NCBI GenBank assembly: GCA_900617975.1
Contig: UZAE01012041.1
Coordinates: forward strand, 16,132-80,131
DNA: 64,000 nt
Reading direction: 5' to 3'
Origin: Rodentolepis nana
Taxonomy: Eukaryota > Platyhelminthes > Cestoda > Cyclophyllidea > Hymenolepididae
Made by a program: the position numbers and the translations under genes. Under the pieces are notes generated by a model that was not told the origin of the DNA, searched no databases, and saw nothing but the letters and a program-made list of their open reading frames with translations. Position 1 is the first letter of the stretch, and each line of letters begins with the position of its first letter. Of this stretch, positions 15,001 through 30,000 are shown piece by piece.

Positions 15001-18000
15001 ACTTCTATAGAAGAAACAACTAGGAGCTGAATTGGTAAAATGGGGAGAAATTTCTGTCTCGCAGTGAGTAGAGAATAAGTATAAAAGGATCAATTTAGAT
15101 ATTTGAAACGATCCTTATAAATGGGAAAATAGTGATGGTTCAACGATTCTTGTATTCATTAAAAAGATATCACATTTCCAAGATGATCACTCTCATTCGT
15201 TAAAGGGAATTTTCACCGACATTGGCTCTGTGTAGCTTCAAAAATTTAGCATTTCAAAATTCAAGCGACAGGAAGAAATGTGAGTTCATTTTGAAGTTAA
15301 TCTAATGATCGCAGCTACTTTGACCGACCCGATAGCAAAACAAAGATATTTTTTTTCCGAATTCAAAAAAACCGAATACTTAATGTTATTGTTATACTCT
15401 ATTCTAACACTCACTACCATACTTTCCTGGGCTAAATGAGAAGAATAACATTAGTAAACAGTTGAATTATGTAGGGACTTAATTTATAAATTCTGAGTTC
15501 CACATTCTTTCCAAAAACACAGAATTGAATTGAAAAAATACGTTGCTTTAATTAATAGGCCCAATGATGCTTCTATTGGTGGATTTGTTAAAGTCTAATG
15601 AAAGCATGCTAGTTGGCTATGGCGCTTCTTACAGAAATTTGCCCAAATTCCTTTAATTCGCTATTTTCCTCATGGTGGAGTCAGTAGTTATTTTAACACC
15701 AAAGTTGCCGAAAAAGTGTAAGCACAACAAAGTATGCATTAAAGCATTTATTAAACTTAATATAGCAATACTTTGCCTAATGAAATATAATCCCAAAGGG
15801 GGACTTCCAGAAGGTAGATGCTTGAAAAGTATAGAGAAATTCTGGCACAAAGGTGAGCGCGTGCGTCTTACAAGTTGGCGGTTATAAACTTGTTGCAAAC
15901 CCTGCAATCATTTGATTAACATTTCTACTCTCGGTTGACCTCCCTAAACCACACTGATTTTCTTCCGGACACCTTCTCACCATAAAGTGTACAAATTAAT
16001 TTGTCTTGACATGTGAGGCAAACACATCCTCTTCCTTGAAGAGATAATCGATAAATCCAAGATGAAGGACGTCCAAGTAGTTGGGAATGAATTAAACTTT
16101 CTTTGTCACCGTTAATTACTCTTGAAGTAATGGAATTGACTCAGATAAACAGGTAATATAAAAACCATACATCACCTATATATGTGCTATGAAAATGGAA
16201 TAGCAAATAGTTTGAATTTAATTATCCAACAGAGTAAAGAAGCAACTAGTTTAAATATCGGTTTTGATTTTCCCATTACAAGGAATTAATCGATTAGTAA
16301 ATGCGTTTGGAACATCTGAAGGCAACGTGGAAATACACCGATGGAAAAAACCGTCTGCCGCCTTAACTCCATTAAGAAGGTTGCAACTAGTGCAGCTGCC
16401 TGTCCTTATCAGTAGATATTGGCAGATAAACATTGACTGTTTGACCTTTGTAACCTTTCTCCATTTTTAAATATTTAAGCGAATTTAGGAAAATTATTTC
16501 GTATCTAGGTTTGGTAAATATGATTAGACCTGCGCTAATGTCTGGTAGCTACATATAAAATTTTAACTTTTTCCTTTGAAGTCAGAATTTCTCCAATTAA
16601 ACTCGTGACCTCAAAGGTAAACGAATGTGGGGGGGGGAGGTCAATTGATCGTTGGTGTCCATTACATATTCGCTAACTTGCAATCATTCGCAAAATTAAA
16701 TTTTGAAAAAAATTAAAAATGTTGAAAATATTGGGTAAAATGTAATCTAAATAATGATGCTTCATCTAAAGCATTTTGGATCGTATTTTACTGACATTAA
16801 TAATTTCATTTGTTTTAGTATTTTGGGGAATATTTAAGGGTTTTGTTTGCCAAATAAAACCACCCAAACATTCCAAGTAATTTAGACCCACTATCTACCT
16901 AGAAATTTAACATTCTCGTTCTAATCTGTTGATTGAAAATTCAAAGTCGTATGTACCTTTAAAGGGAATAATTTTTAAATTAAAATGTCTAAGTCAGTCA
17001 ATTCTTGTTGAAGTAAAAAACGCAAAATAAGAAGTAGATCCGCTAATATTTCGTGTCAAGGGAACGCAAGACTTTATAAATGTCAAACAAAATTGATAAG
17101 GTTTTAGGTCATTAAATCTGATTGTACAACAGCAAAAATGCCAATAAATGAGTTAATGAAATACGTATAAAGAACAAGCACTATTGTCAATTTATTTTCA
17201 CTCTAATTTGTCGTAAATAATCCATTGAAATGCAAGAATATGGAAGTTTAAATATGATAACTACATTGCCCGTGACCAAGGATCTATTTGCACATAAATT
17301 AAAATGCATTATTCAATTGAAAGAAAAAAATATTGACAAATTGTGATGAAAGAAAAAAGCAAAAAGCAGGCAAAGCGGGAAAAGTGATAAAAAAATAAGA
17401 CGAAGCATGGCTCACTTAACACTCATACGACTGTTCGTTCCAACGCAATCCTCTTTTGCCCTCTCTCGCCTTTCGGCGCTCTCCTGAGCCTTTTTCCCAC
17501 AAAATCAGCACACTTGAACGGAGCACGTAATTTCCCAAAATGCGATTGGTTGAGGGGAAGCTAATGACGTGACCGTGGTACGTGTGCACTCCACTCTGGA
17601 TATCGCTAACTAACGGGTTGCTTGAATACACGTAAATCTGGAAACCGTGGTAATTGGTGTAATGCACACAGCTTTTACTGCATACGTAACAGTTAATGGA
17701 ATATAACTCTTTACTATGCCGGTCCGCCGAATTAGTACCTTCTGGAGTGTTAAGTTCGAAATATGAGATTTGTTTTGATTTCAAGAGCTTAACTTCAAAA
17801 GAAAATTTCATTCGTTTGCTCTTTCCCTTAGTTTCCTTACTAGGTATGAAATTAAGAAAAGTAAGTTGTGTTTTTTTCAATTATAGAAGATTAGGTAACT
17901 TGACTTATGATCAAAAATGAGAGAAATTTGATGGCCAAAAACCCCTCACTTCATCTATAACAAAAATCTCAAAGTTGGGAAAATTGTGTCTTTAATGGGA

Positions 18001-21000
18001 TTTTTAATTTAAACTTTAAATAATATCAGGCAAATAGGCAATGGGATAGCTTGTCATTTTCTTCTAAAGTAAGAAAACCTCTGAATTTAATCCAAAAATT
18101 GCCATCGGCATCTTTACAGTAAGTGATAAATTAAGATATATTGAAAATAGTGTTTGAGAGAATTGGGCCCGATTGTCTTATTGCTCACCAATGGTTATTT
18201 GACATTTTTTCTGAGTTATATGACGCTAAGGGAAAGGAAAAGTATAGAGTGATTGGATCACTGCAATCCTTATTTTAGTAGAGTGTTAAGTCAGTATAAG
18301 ACCCTATTTACAGCTTTAAAATGATCTAAACTTTTTAACTTAATAGAAATCGCTAAACCCCTCAAATTGAAAACTTTTTAAGTCCCACCCGCTTAGATGT
18401 GGATAAGAATATTAAAAAGAGTAATATCAGGTGCGAAATGACGATTTTTCAAATATCTATAACTTGTCCTTTAACCCCACAGCAACAACTTCAAACCGAA
18501 AGAGGGCTGTATAGCTGGTAAGTTGCGAAATCCGCGTATATTTACAGCAAATGCATCAGCAAAAATTATCTCTCAACGCAATCGTTTTAAGAGCTTGCCT
18601 GAAAATGATTGCATATCATCAAATCACTTGCCAAGTCCTTAAAAAATTAATTTTAATAAAATGAAAGAAAGAAGAGTTCTAGTAATTGGAGCAAAGAGCA
18701 TGGAAATGGTAATAGGTCATAATAGGGTGCGTATTTTAAATTTTAATTAAGACAAACCAAAATTGACCATTTATTGCAAATTTTTATAAAACTGATTTAT
18801 CATTTGAAATGTGATCAATTGCAGGCTAATTGTCTTCCATAGTATTGAAGTAAAGTCTGGCATTAGAGTATTTGCGTATTATTGGTGATTTCTGAATTTA
18901 ATGACTTCTAATAATAGACGCAGCAAATAGATTTTGCAAAAAACTTGATAAATCGAATTAAGTATATCACAAATTCTCTGTGGAAATTATCTTTCTGTCT
19001 TACATCTTTGCAGTCTTATTGGCTCTTTTATAGCTGTTCAATAGTATGATCTACTGAATATAGCTTGCATATCTAAATGTTAACTAGAGAAGGGCAACCA
19101 CTTCCATCATCATAGTTTAGACGGAATTTTGGCAAACTTCTAATGCCTTGGCGGTTTTGAATGCAATAACTGAGAGTAATATGTCGGAGCCTCGACTAAT
19201 CTAATTTAGATGGTAATTTGGCTCAGTCTCACAAGCTAACAACAAAACAATTGGGCAAGTCATTTAAACTTTTATTTATAGGCGTACTAGCTTACATGAT
19301 AAATATTTATTCATTCAGAGTAATTGAAAAGATTTCTAAAGCTTTTATTCCTTTGAAAACTTGCGAATTATGGACATATTGAGGAATTCCCTATTTTTCT
19401 CAGTGCAGTACTAATGATGGATCCGAAATATAAAGAAAACACCAGGAGCACAGATTCCTTATTACAATTCTGGAGAGTTAATTGGCTTTAGTAGTAATTT
19501 TACAACATAAATGCGTCCGCGTTGAATAGCTCAAATTCCTAATTCATATAGAAGTAGGACTGATTTTGATCAATTTTTATTAAGGGGCACCTGGGTCCAC
19601 TCGCTAGGTCAACTTAATCATCTAGAACAGGGAGGATATCAGTGATCAAAGGCAAGTTACCGCGAAGAAGGACAGACCACTTACTCTTTTCCCCAAACAC
19701 ACCTGGTAAATTGCTTCGACAAACCACTTAGCTTCTGTTTAATTTTATTAGATCAAGATGGGGGCAAACCTTCTATAGTCTTGGATGTTTTAATGTAGTG
19801 CTTTCCACTTTTTGGTCAAATACTTCCCAACTGTTCATACTCTCAAACTCTCAAGATATGAATTTTCAAATTGAAAATAGTTAATATTTCCCCTATGACA
19901 CCTGCTTTTACAATAATTAGTGGACCTCCTCACAGTAGTGTACGTTTCCGGTGACAAATGTGCAAGCTTCTGGAAAGGAAAAGGAAATCCTTCAAATTTG
20001 CCTTTCCATACCACTTCTACCATTATTTTCCACCTCCTTTCCAAACTTCTTATAATTGTTGGATAAAATAAGGCTTTGTTTTGACGCACTCTTCCTTCCC
20101 TCATTTTGATGTGTGTTTTAGTCTAGACCAGACATTGCCCCTAATGTCTAGAATTCACTACACTAGAACGCTACAAGTCAAAAATGGCGTCTAGTCATAG
20201 ATAATATTGCAATGCTTAGTTCTGAATAGGCAGTTCTTCAAGACGGACGAAGCCTTTCAAATAGAAATGCAAAGGATTTATGCTCGAGCACTGCAGAAAA
20301 ATGAGCTGTCTATTTTTCAAAATACAAACTAACGATGTTCACTAAATCGAAAAGAAAGTAGAAATTTTGGTAAAGGTAAACCTATACAACGACGTAGAGA
20401 CATACCTTGTTGAGAGAGATTCTGAACACTACCGTGACCCCTTTCTAATTGGGCTTCATTCGTTGTCACAATTTCAGCGGGGAGAGTTGTCAGCTTACCA
20501 TCAGTGCTCACTAGACTTCCTTTAACACCTCGCTCATTAAAGTTGGTGTTTTTATCGAGTAAGTTGAAAAATTGTTCAAGAGGATGCAATTCAATTTGTT
20601 GTGGTAGAAGGTCACTGGTAGGATGTGTTGCAACTTGTAGGTTAACTGCAGAGCAATCGGTGGTGTCAATATCCTTAACGCATTCAGTATCAAGGTCTTG
20701 AGGGAAAAGAGGTGATTGCAGAGTGAGGGCTGCTTCAGCATTCTGCGATTGACTCTCATTGCCTTTTGAAAACTCCGTATTCAAAACTGTTTCTACCGTT
20801 TGTGAAATTTCGGTTTCCGCATGAATGGATACCTCGTTCTGTGCTGTTTTCAAATCCAGTGTATCAGCCTGATTTGCTATTCCAAAGTTTTTGACGGCAA
20901 CATTAGACACTGCATTAAAAGCATCGACTTCACAAAACATTGCAGACATTTCTGATGCACCAGCCTGCTTTGAATCATACAAAGAGGGTCTTCTATTTTC

Positions 21001-24000
21001 AGTAGATGGACCATCACACTGTTGAACTGAAACTTCAGCTTCTGCGATAATTTTGTAGTCTATCGATTGCATTTCCAATTGCAGCTTTTCATTGAGTTCC
21101 TCCTTAATATTCATGTCCACAAAATTCTCAAATTCGGTTTCCATCTTTTGTTCAATTCCACAATGTAAGTTTCCTTCAAGTGAGTCTGTTGATTCCACAA
21201 CATCATTAGATTTTGATTCAATTACTTCTTCACTAAAGCCAGGTACAACTTCTGATGATCCTGCTTGCTGATAACCAATGATTTTCGGATCGCTGAAAGA
21301 TGGTTTTAGGGCAGAATCAATAGGCACAGCTTGAATATCTCCAAAAGCCTCACTTTTATTGACAGCAGGTTCAATATTCATGTCTGTTGACTGGGTCACG
21401 TCTTTAGTATTATCGAAAGCGCTTGAAATTTCTGAAATTCCAGCTTGTTGACCTTCACTCACTTTCATATCACCTTCGTAATAGATCAGTTTGTCATCAA
21501 AATGAACATTACTAACTGATTTACCTATCTGAATTTGGTCTTTCATAGGTTCGCGTTGACTGGGTAACTCAATATTTGATGCCTCATTTGATGGTAATTC
21601 TTCTGTCAATTCTGATGCATTCTCATGGGTACGTTCGGTACCATAAAACAAACACTGAGCACTCAACTCAGGCTGTTGCAAAGTATCGGTGTTGTCTTCA
21701 ATAAATTGCCCAACATCAGCAGCGACTCCGCTTTCGTCATTCCCAGCATATCCTTGATCTAAGTGCTCTTCACCACGAGGGAGAATAGTCGATTCCTCAA
21801 TCGTATCAAATGCACTGGGCGTTTCGAATGATCCTGCTTGCTTCTGTTCGGATGACAGAAAAGAAGCTTCGCATGAGATAGAAGACATCTGAAAATTTGG
21901 AACTGTTTCCGCCATTTCGACTAGACCCTGGTGCTTCAGCGGTTCCAACTGAGATTTTAGATCAACAGACGATATCAAGTTTGTATTAAATTCTGATGAT
22001 GATTCATTGATTATTTCATGTTCATTCTCAGCGCCCATATTGACTACTGGTGCATTAGAAAGCGATTCAGTGTTCTTCTGAATTGTTTCTTCGACCATTT
22101 CAGAAACCAATGGAGGTTGTTCCTCGGAAGATTCTTCTTGAGGGGATATACCTTCACCAGTCGTGTCTGATTCCACTGTCTTGCCCAGAATTTGTTCATG
22201 CTCATGTGTGACTTCCTTTGGGTTTACATCTTTCTGAAGCATTCTATTAGCCGTGTCATCAATTGAAACCTGATCTTGAAACATGCTTTCTTCAACAGTC
22301 GGGCTTAAACAAATGTCAGGCTTCTTTGTGTTTTCTTGAGCGGATTCAAGTAAACTGTCAGGCAATTGAACGGATCCCAAGTTGAAGCACAACGGTTTCT
22401 GATCATATTCCGATTTAGAAACACCTTTCTCTAGTGATTCTTCGAGTTCAGGCACTTGTTCACACGATCCAACAACATGAGAGTCGGCTTGAACCGACTC
22501 AGCGTTCTTCTGAATTGTCTCTTCTATCAATTCAGAATCCACTGGAATTTGTTTATTGGAAGTTTCTTCTTGAGAGGATATATCTTCAACAGTCGTGTCG
22601 GATTTCAGTGTCCTTTCTGGAACTTGCTGAGTTTCCGGTCTGTCTTCCCTTGGACTCACATAGTCTTGTGCCATTCTATCAGCTGCGTCATCAATTGAAA
22701 TTTGATCTTGAAGCTGGCTTTCCTCAACAATTGGACTTAAACAAATGTCAAGCTTCTTTGTGTTTTCTTGGGCGCATTCAAGTAAACTGTCGGGCAACTG
22801 GACGAATCCCAAGTCGAAGCACAGCGGTTTCTGTTCATACTCAGATTTAGTTGCACCTTTCACTCTCAGTAAGTCTTCAAATTCAGGCACTTGTTTGCAC
22901 GATCCAGCAAAGTGAGAGTCGGCTTGAACCGACTCAGTGTTCCTCTGAATTGTTTCTTCTATCAATTCAGAATCCTCTGGAATTTGATTCTTGGAAGATT
23001 TTTCTTGAGAGGGAAGAATATTGTCTGCTACCTCTGATTTCAGGGACATGTCCTGAACTTGCTGATATTCCGGCGTAACGTCTATTGGATTCACATCATC
23101 TCGTAATATTCTATTAGCTGTTTCATCAATTGAAACCTGATCTTGAAACTTGCTTTCTTCAACAGTCGGGCTTAAACAAATGTCAGGCTTCTTTGTGTTT
23201 TCTTGGGCGCATTCAAGCAAACTGTCAGGCAATTGGACGAAACCCAAGTTGAAGCGTAACGATTTCTGATCATATTCCGATTTAGAAACACCTTTCTCTA
23301 GTGATTCTTCGAGTTCAGGCACTTGTTCACACGATCCAGCATCATGAGAGTCGGCTTGAACCGACTCAGCGTTCTTCTGAATTGTCTCTTCTATCAATTC
23401 AGAATCCACTGGAATTCGTTTATTGGAAGTTTCTTCTTGAGAGGATATATCTTCAACAGTCATGTCGGATTTCAGTGTCCTTTCTGGAACTTGCTGAGAT
23501 TCCGGTCTGTCTTCCCTTGAACTCACATAGCCTTGTGCCTTTCTATTAACTGTGCCATCAATTGAAACCTGATCTCGAAGCTGGCTTTCCTCAACAATTG
23601 GACTTAAACAAATGTCAAGCTTCTTTGTGTTTTCTTGGGCGCATTCAAGTAAACTGTCAGGCAACTGGACAGAACCCAAGTTGAAGCACAACGGTTTCTG
23701 ATCATATTCAGATTTAGAAGCACCTTTTTCCCTCAATGTTTCTTCGAGTTCAAGTATTTGTTCACTGGATCCAGCATTTTGAGAGTCACTTTGAACCGAC
23801 TCAGAGTTCTTCTGAATGATTTCTTCAATCATTTCTGAATCAACTGGAATTTGATTCTTGGAAGATTCTTCTTGAGGAGATATACCTTCACCAGACGTGT
23901 CTGATTCCACGGTCTTACCCAGAATTTGTTTACATTTGAGTTCTACTTCCTTCGGGTTCACGTCATCTTGTGCTATTCTATTAGCTGTGTTTTCAATCGA

Positions 24001-27000
24001 AATCTGACCTTGAATCTGGCTTTCCTCAACAATTGGACTTAAACAAATATCAGCCTTCTTTGTGTTTTCTTGAGAGCATTCAAGCAAACTGTCAGGCAAC
24101 TGGACGGCTCCCAAGTTGAAGCACAACTGTTTCTGATCATATCCAGATTTAGAAGAACCTTTCTCCTGTGTTTCTTCGAGTTTAGGCACTTGTTCATTCG
24201 ATCCAACAATTTGAGTGTCACCTTGAGTAGATTCAATACTCTTCTGAATTATTTCTGAATTAAGATTTTCTCTATATTCAGAAACTTTTTCGGGCAGCTC
24301 GGAATCTCCTTCTAAAGTATCTCCTGACGTTTGTCCAGTTTCTGTTTTCAGATCTTTGGTTGGTTGTGAAGCCATGTTTGAATCTACCAGAGTTTCTTCT
24401 ACTATTTCGTCATCAACAACTGAACCATCATTTGATGTTTTACAATCTGAATAGTCATCACCAAATACAATTATCTCTTCAGTATCATTAAAACGAACAC
24501 TTGGTCTCCTGCAACTCTCCGTCCCAACTGAATCTTCTGTTAGTAGCAGCGATTCGATACTTCGTTCAAATCCGCTTGATATTTCTGAAGCTCCAGTTTG
24601 TACCTTTTCATCCGAGTAGTCTATATTTTGTAATTCTTTCCCATCGGTAGTGTGATGTAACATACGTGCTTCATTTAGGCCAATATTGTGTTCATATGAC
24701 AGGGGTTCCATCTTTGGTTGAAGTTCTAGTCTCAACATGCCCTCTTCCACTTCGTGCTTTAGAGTTGATTCTAGATTCTGATCGAAAGAATTCGCCAGTT
24801 CCATTCGCATAGGATCATAGAAGAGATCATCGTTCAGGGAAGTATCCTCTTCAGCAGAGAGATAACACGCCTCTGATGTACGACTCGAACTGGAAGAAGA
24901 CAAATGACGTAATTTTTCTCCAAAGATTGCCTTATCGATTCCGAAAATAAGTGGATTTGATTTAACAAGTGTCGAAATATCCACATAATTGCTTGCGATG
25001 ATGCGCGGGCACAAATTTGTTGGTGTAAGATCAGCGTGAACAGGTACGTTTGTTTGATAAGAGTTCGTGGCATTGGAGATGGTTAAAGCTTCTTGATAGA
25101 TAAATGGAATGAATGTAAGGAGGGGAGAGTGTTCTGGAATGATTGAAAGATTCCATCCATTGGAGGAAACGAGTTGAAGAATACTGGTCACATTTACTTG
25201 AAGATCCGAGGTGTCTTCCAATACATCATGAGCCGATTCCTGTTCTTCAAGTTCAGAGAGCCGTGCTTTCAACAAATTTATAGTCTAAAAGGAAAAATAG
25301 TTATTTAACATCCGGGGAACAGATTTTTCGCATTACTTTTACTTAATTACAATGTAGTAAAAGCGGTTTGCTAGAAATTTCACAATTTAATTGCTCATTT
25401 CATAAGAATTAAGTTCTTTGTCTGCAGCTAAATTAGGTACATGGCGTATAAGGAAAGTAAAAGCAATGGTTATCTCACAGAGTAAGGTTATATTCGTACA
25501 TTATCTTGACCAATTTGAGTACGCAACGCTATCAAATATGAACAAAGAAATCGCATTCACACTCAGAGAGGCTCAAAGGTGCGGCCGTATTACTTGTCGC
25601 ACAGGCAGCAAGTGCGACGTGATCGCAGGATCGTCTAACCAGCCACCAATCATTGGTCACCTCAGTGTTTGTCAAACCCCTATATGTACTTTAATGACTA
25701 AGCTCTGTGTCAGACGCACAATTTAAATAAATGTATTCCACGCCATACGTCTTATTCCTGTTTATCGTTAAGGTACCTTAGTTAACTGTGCAAAACTATT
25801 CTAATTAGTGAATATTGCCAGCGAGATAACTGAGCTTACATCAGGGCCTACTCATGCAGACAACCAATGAAATCATGAAAATATCATCTTAACGGGGTAG
25901 ACATTAATTCGGAAAAAAATAAACTTTGTTTTAATTACCGTTTATTTATCAAAATTTACTTAGATTAAATAGATGTGGGATATTAGGTGGAAAAAATTAT
26001 TATTTGTAATTTTTCGGTTCAAGTTATTTCATAACACTCGTTTGGGATATGAGAATGATTAAATAGATATGTTGGCAGAATGTTAAACATATCACTAAGA
26101 AACTTTCATGAATCATGGAAATTAGAAAAAAATAAAATGAATGATTTTCTACTAAAATATATTTAGTAATATACCTTGTTGGACTTACTATTTATTTGAT
26201 CAGGATTCTTATATCCGATTGTGGTAGTAAAAGTTAATTATATTCACCAAATGAAATTTTTTACCACTATTTACAAACAGTTGATTAACCTCGGGAATTA
26301 AGCACAATTTAGGTAATGGTAAATTGAAATCATATGGAGAGATTCAAGCCGATTTTTATGTTCCTTTCAAAAGTTAATAGAACACACACCATAACCCTTA
26401 AAAGCAGTTGTAGAAGTGACTGGTAAAACAATTAGTTTCGGCACGACCTGGGACATTTTTCATTGGATAGTGTTACCAGATTCGATAAGCATTCCAATTT
26501 GCAATATTCTCATTGATCGTGGACTCCATGCATTAATTTGAGATTAAAATTATAAATTACGATAATTTATTTCAAGGCAATAAAGCATATTCGAGCATAC
26601 AAGCAAAATTCTTTTCATTTTAGTAATGTAATCGTCATTCTCTTTGCTATACACATGTATGGAATTTGGTCTCTAAAAATAGATAAATATAGTCTTTCTG
26701 AAATGTGATCAATTATATTTTAAATAAGCGGCATATTCATTGGTTTAATTAAATAATAACTGCTGAGAATTTGATTATAATTTTACACTAAAGAGATTGC
26801 TAAAGAGGAAGAAAGAAGCACTTTTTATCTTTCGATCTATGGGGTATGCGATAGACTTACCTCCACGTGGTGCACCCTAGGCAACGTATACACATATGGC
26901 AAAAGGTCAATTAACCGGCAGTTGACTTCTGGCTTCTAAATGCCATGACCCCACTCTATGTCATATTCCACGACTTCCACAGTACTAATCTCACATTTTC

Positions 27001-30000
27001 CATACCTTTGTGTCTGTCTGTTTGTCTCTGTTACATCTGTGAATCATTTTTCTGTCCTTCCCTCTCGACTTTTTATGACTTCGATGTTCCTCCTCCTCTC
27101 TATGAAGCCCGAAGTCAGCTAAATGGCTAGTGATAACCAGCAAAACGGCTACCATTTGAATTAAATAAAATATATTTCAATCTATGAAACTCCGGTTGTG
27201 ATAGTTGGCATTTAATTCTCACTTCAAACTACCATCACCCCACTCTATGTCATATACCTCTGACTTCAAACTACCATCACCCCACTGTATGTCATATTTC
27301 ACCACTTCCACAGTACTCACCTCGCCTTTTTTCTACCTTAACTACTTCCCCAGTAATCACCTCACCTTTTTTTTCTACCTTTGTGTTTGTCGCTTTTACA
27401 TGGTCGAAACACTCTCCTGTCCCCCCCCCCTCCATCTCTACTTTTTTTCACTTTGATGTTCCTTCCCCTCTGTGAAGCTTGAAGTCAACAATTGTGTCGC
27501 TCATATCTTCAAAGTATTGTTGACACTTTTTGAAATTTGCACTCATGGCCCTATATTAAATTACGTATTTATCCAAATAAACAACTTAAAATGTATATGT
27601 TTGTCCGCTGACAAGCGGCCAAACCCATGGTCAACTTTCATCCAAACTAATTGTATAGCTTATTCGGTGATACGTCATACATTTGTGATCAATTTTCTTG
27701 TATCTTGCGTTTTTAACAAGAATTTCCTACTCTTTACGTATAATCACGTTTACATTTACACATTTTTTGAATCAGTGCTCTTTTTTGTTTTAATGCCATC
27801 AATTGTGGATCAATTTTTGGATCAGGAGAAATAAGCATTTTCTATTTTTATGATTTAGGCAATATTGCTGGTTATACAGATCACGCTGTCAGATTTTTCG
27901 GAATCATTTAGACGAAATTTGGGCCAGTAACTAAAAGCTTTGATAAATTTTGTCCTTTTAATACTCGATCATAAAACAGAATGTTTATTTGACTTATGGC
28001 GTGACATTTAATCTAACAACCTTTAATTAATCGTCAACATCAGACCATTGGCTAATGATTGGGCAAATATAAATTTTAAATATAGTAAGTTGAAGATGCT
28101 TAATTAATTAAATCCTACAAGTGTTTCGTTTTATGGCTTAGATAACACTCCTTGGAAAGTAGCCTTAATTTATAGGTCACGAGATTAGACTCCAATGAAA
28201 ATGATATTTTTACTAAGGTGATACTAAACAAAAGCAATCAATAGATTCGCATTTTCTGAAATGGACTAAAATTTCTGTTTATTTATACTTGCCATCCGAA
28301 AAGAACAAATATGGTTGATTTTAATGATTAGAGAGATAAATTTGAGATCACAGGTAATCAAAGACGATATTTATCAATATATTGCATGAGCAGTCTGCAA
28401 AAAACTAAAATAATCTTTTTTAAAGGCGCGTGAAACAAATTTAATAACAATTTGGCCTTGATGAGTGTGAAAAAGTTGACTTTATCACAAAAATTGGTGT
28501 ACGTGAAAGTCATTTCAAAATAGAAGAAGAAAGCAGCTGTTGCGCTGCCATTATGGTATTTTCATAAAAATAAAGCTAGGTAACTCTAATTTTTTTCCCT
28601 TAAGAATTAAATTTTGCTATAATACTTAATCTTAAACTGCAACTTCGTTTTTAGTCGATTGTGCATTTTGCAAATAAAACAGACTTTATCTAAGTTAGTG
28701 CTCTTCTAAATGTGGCCCCAAAATGTTTGTCTAAAGATCGGTTTAGAACTATTTTCAAACTACCTACACAATTTGCATGCATTTTAGATATGGAAAATAG
28801 CTTATCCAGCATCACTAAACCTTCACGCTCAAAAGAATTTGGAATTTAAAATGCAGGAATTTGAAGACAGATTAGTCTTAATGAGCCATCATTTAGCAAC
28901 AATAAGTAATTTGAAATAATGATGTTTAAAATAATATAACAAGCCGATCTCTAAATAACTGCTTAAAAATTGTTCTCTAATGATAAAATATTTACCCAAA
29001 GTGACCCAATTTCAAGTATACAACATTAATTTCATTATCGAAAAGTTCATATTATTTTAATGAGCTAAAGTCCGAGGGGAATTGGCAACTTGGGTGGAAA
29101 TTACATTGATATGCTAGTAATCAAAGGTTGCTTCGTTAGTGTCAGCTCATTTGCCCATGTGTTAGTCAGGGATCAAGTGTCTGCGTGACCCGCCATGTTG
29201 TAAGCATCCCTGCGTGCAGTGGAAAAGTAATAACAAACCCACAAAGAAGGTCCGAGTTTCAAGTTTTAAAGCATTAATTTGTGGTACTCACCAATCGCCA
29301 TGAATACTTTTGTTTACTTTGATATTTGTACCTGTGTAGGACCAGCATTTATTGAAGGCTTAACCTACAATATCATTGTTCTAAAAGTCACATTTGCGTA
29401 TTATTGGTTTTTTTACACTTTATATTCAGAAGAATGGTAAAATGAAACAATTTGTACTCAAATCTAGAAGGTAGCTTGGACAGTCAAATTTTTCTATAAA
29501 AGTTTCTCAAAACCTTTACGATTCGGAATTGCTATTGTTATGCGTAGAAAAGATGTTAAAGATTTGAAAAGGAATTTAGCAGTTAAAATTGAAGAAAATA
29601 TCTAACAGAAGACCGTTTTAATCAAATGTCATGCCATCGAATTAAACTCATAAAATTAGTGGTTTGATTCAATTGATATTAGATAGGCTTCTTTTAACTA
29701 TTAATTTTCTCAATTATTTGTTATATACTATTAAATTTCTTAAGCTTTTTAATATCGAAATTTGGGAGGGGGGGGGGAGGGTAAAATGACATGATAAGAA
29801 ATGAATTTCCCTAAAAAAGGGTCTCTGAAATGCGAAAAAATGTGAAATATCTTGAAGCACCTCGAAGTTGTCAATCGTGGTTAATACTCGTAAGAGAATG
29901 TATTAATATTTGAACAAAGTAATGTCTATAGTTTACTTTTGGAAGTTTATGCCAGTTATTATACTTTCGAAAACAAAGTTTTCCTTTACATTTTAAATGT

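Noticed and set aside
17416..17880. 154-codon minus-strand ORF
   Set aside because: Composition changes along its length, it has no domain, and its 3' half lies over promoter-like sequence.
22434..23549. Several plus-strand ORFs of 62-138 codons across the giant exon
   Set aside because: They are antisense shadows of the tandem coding repeats; the same shadow recurs once per unit.
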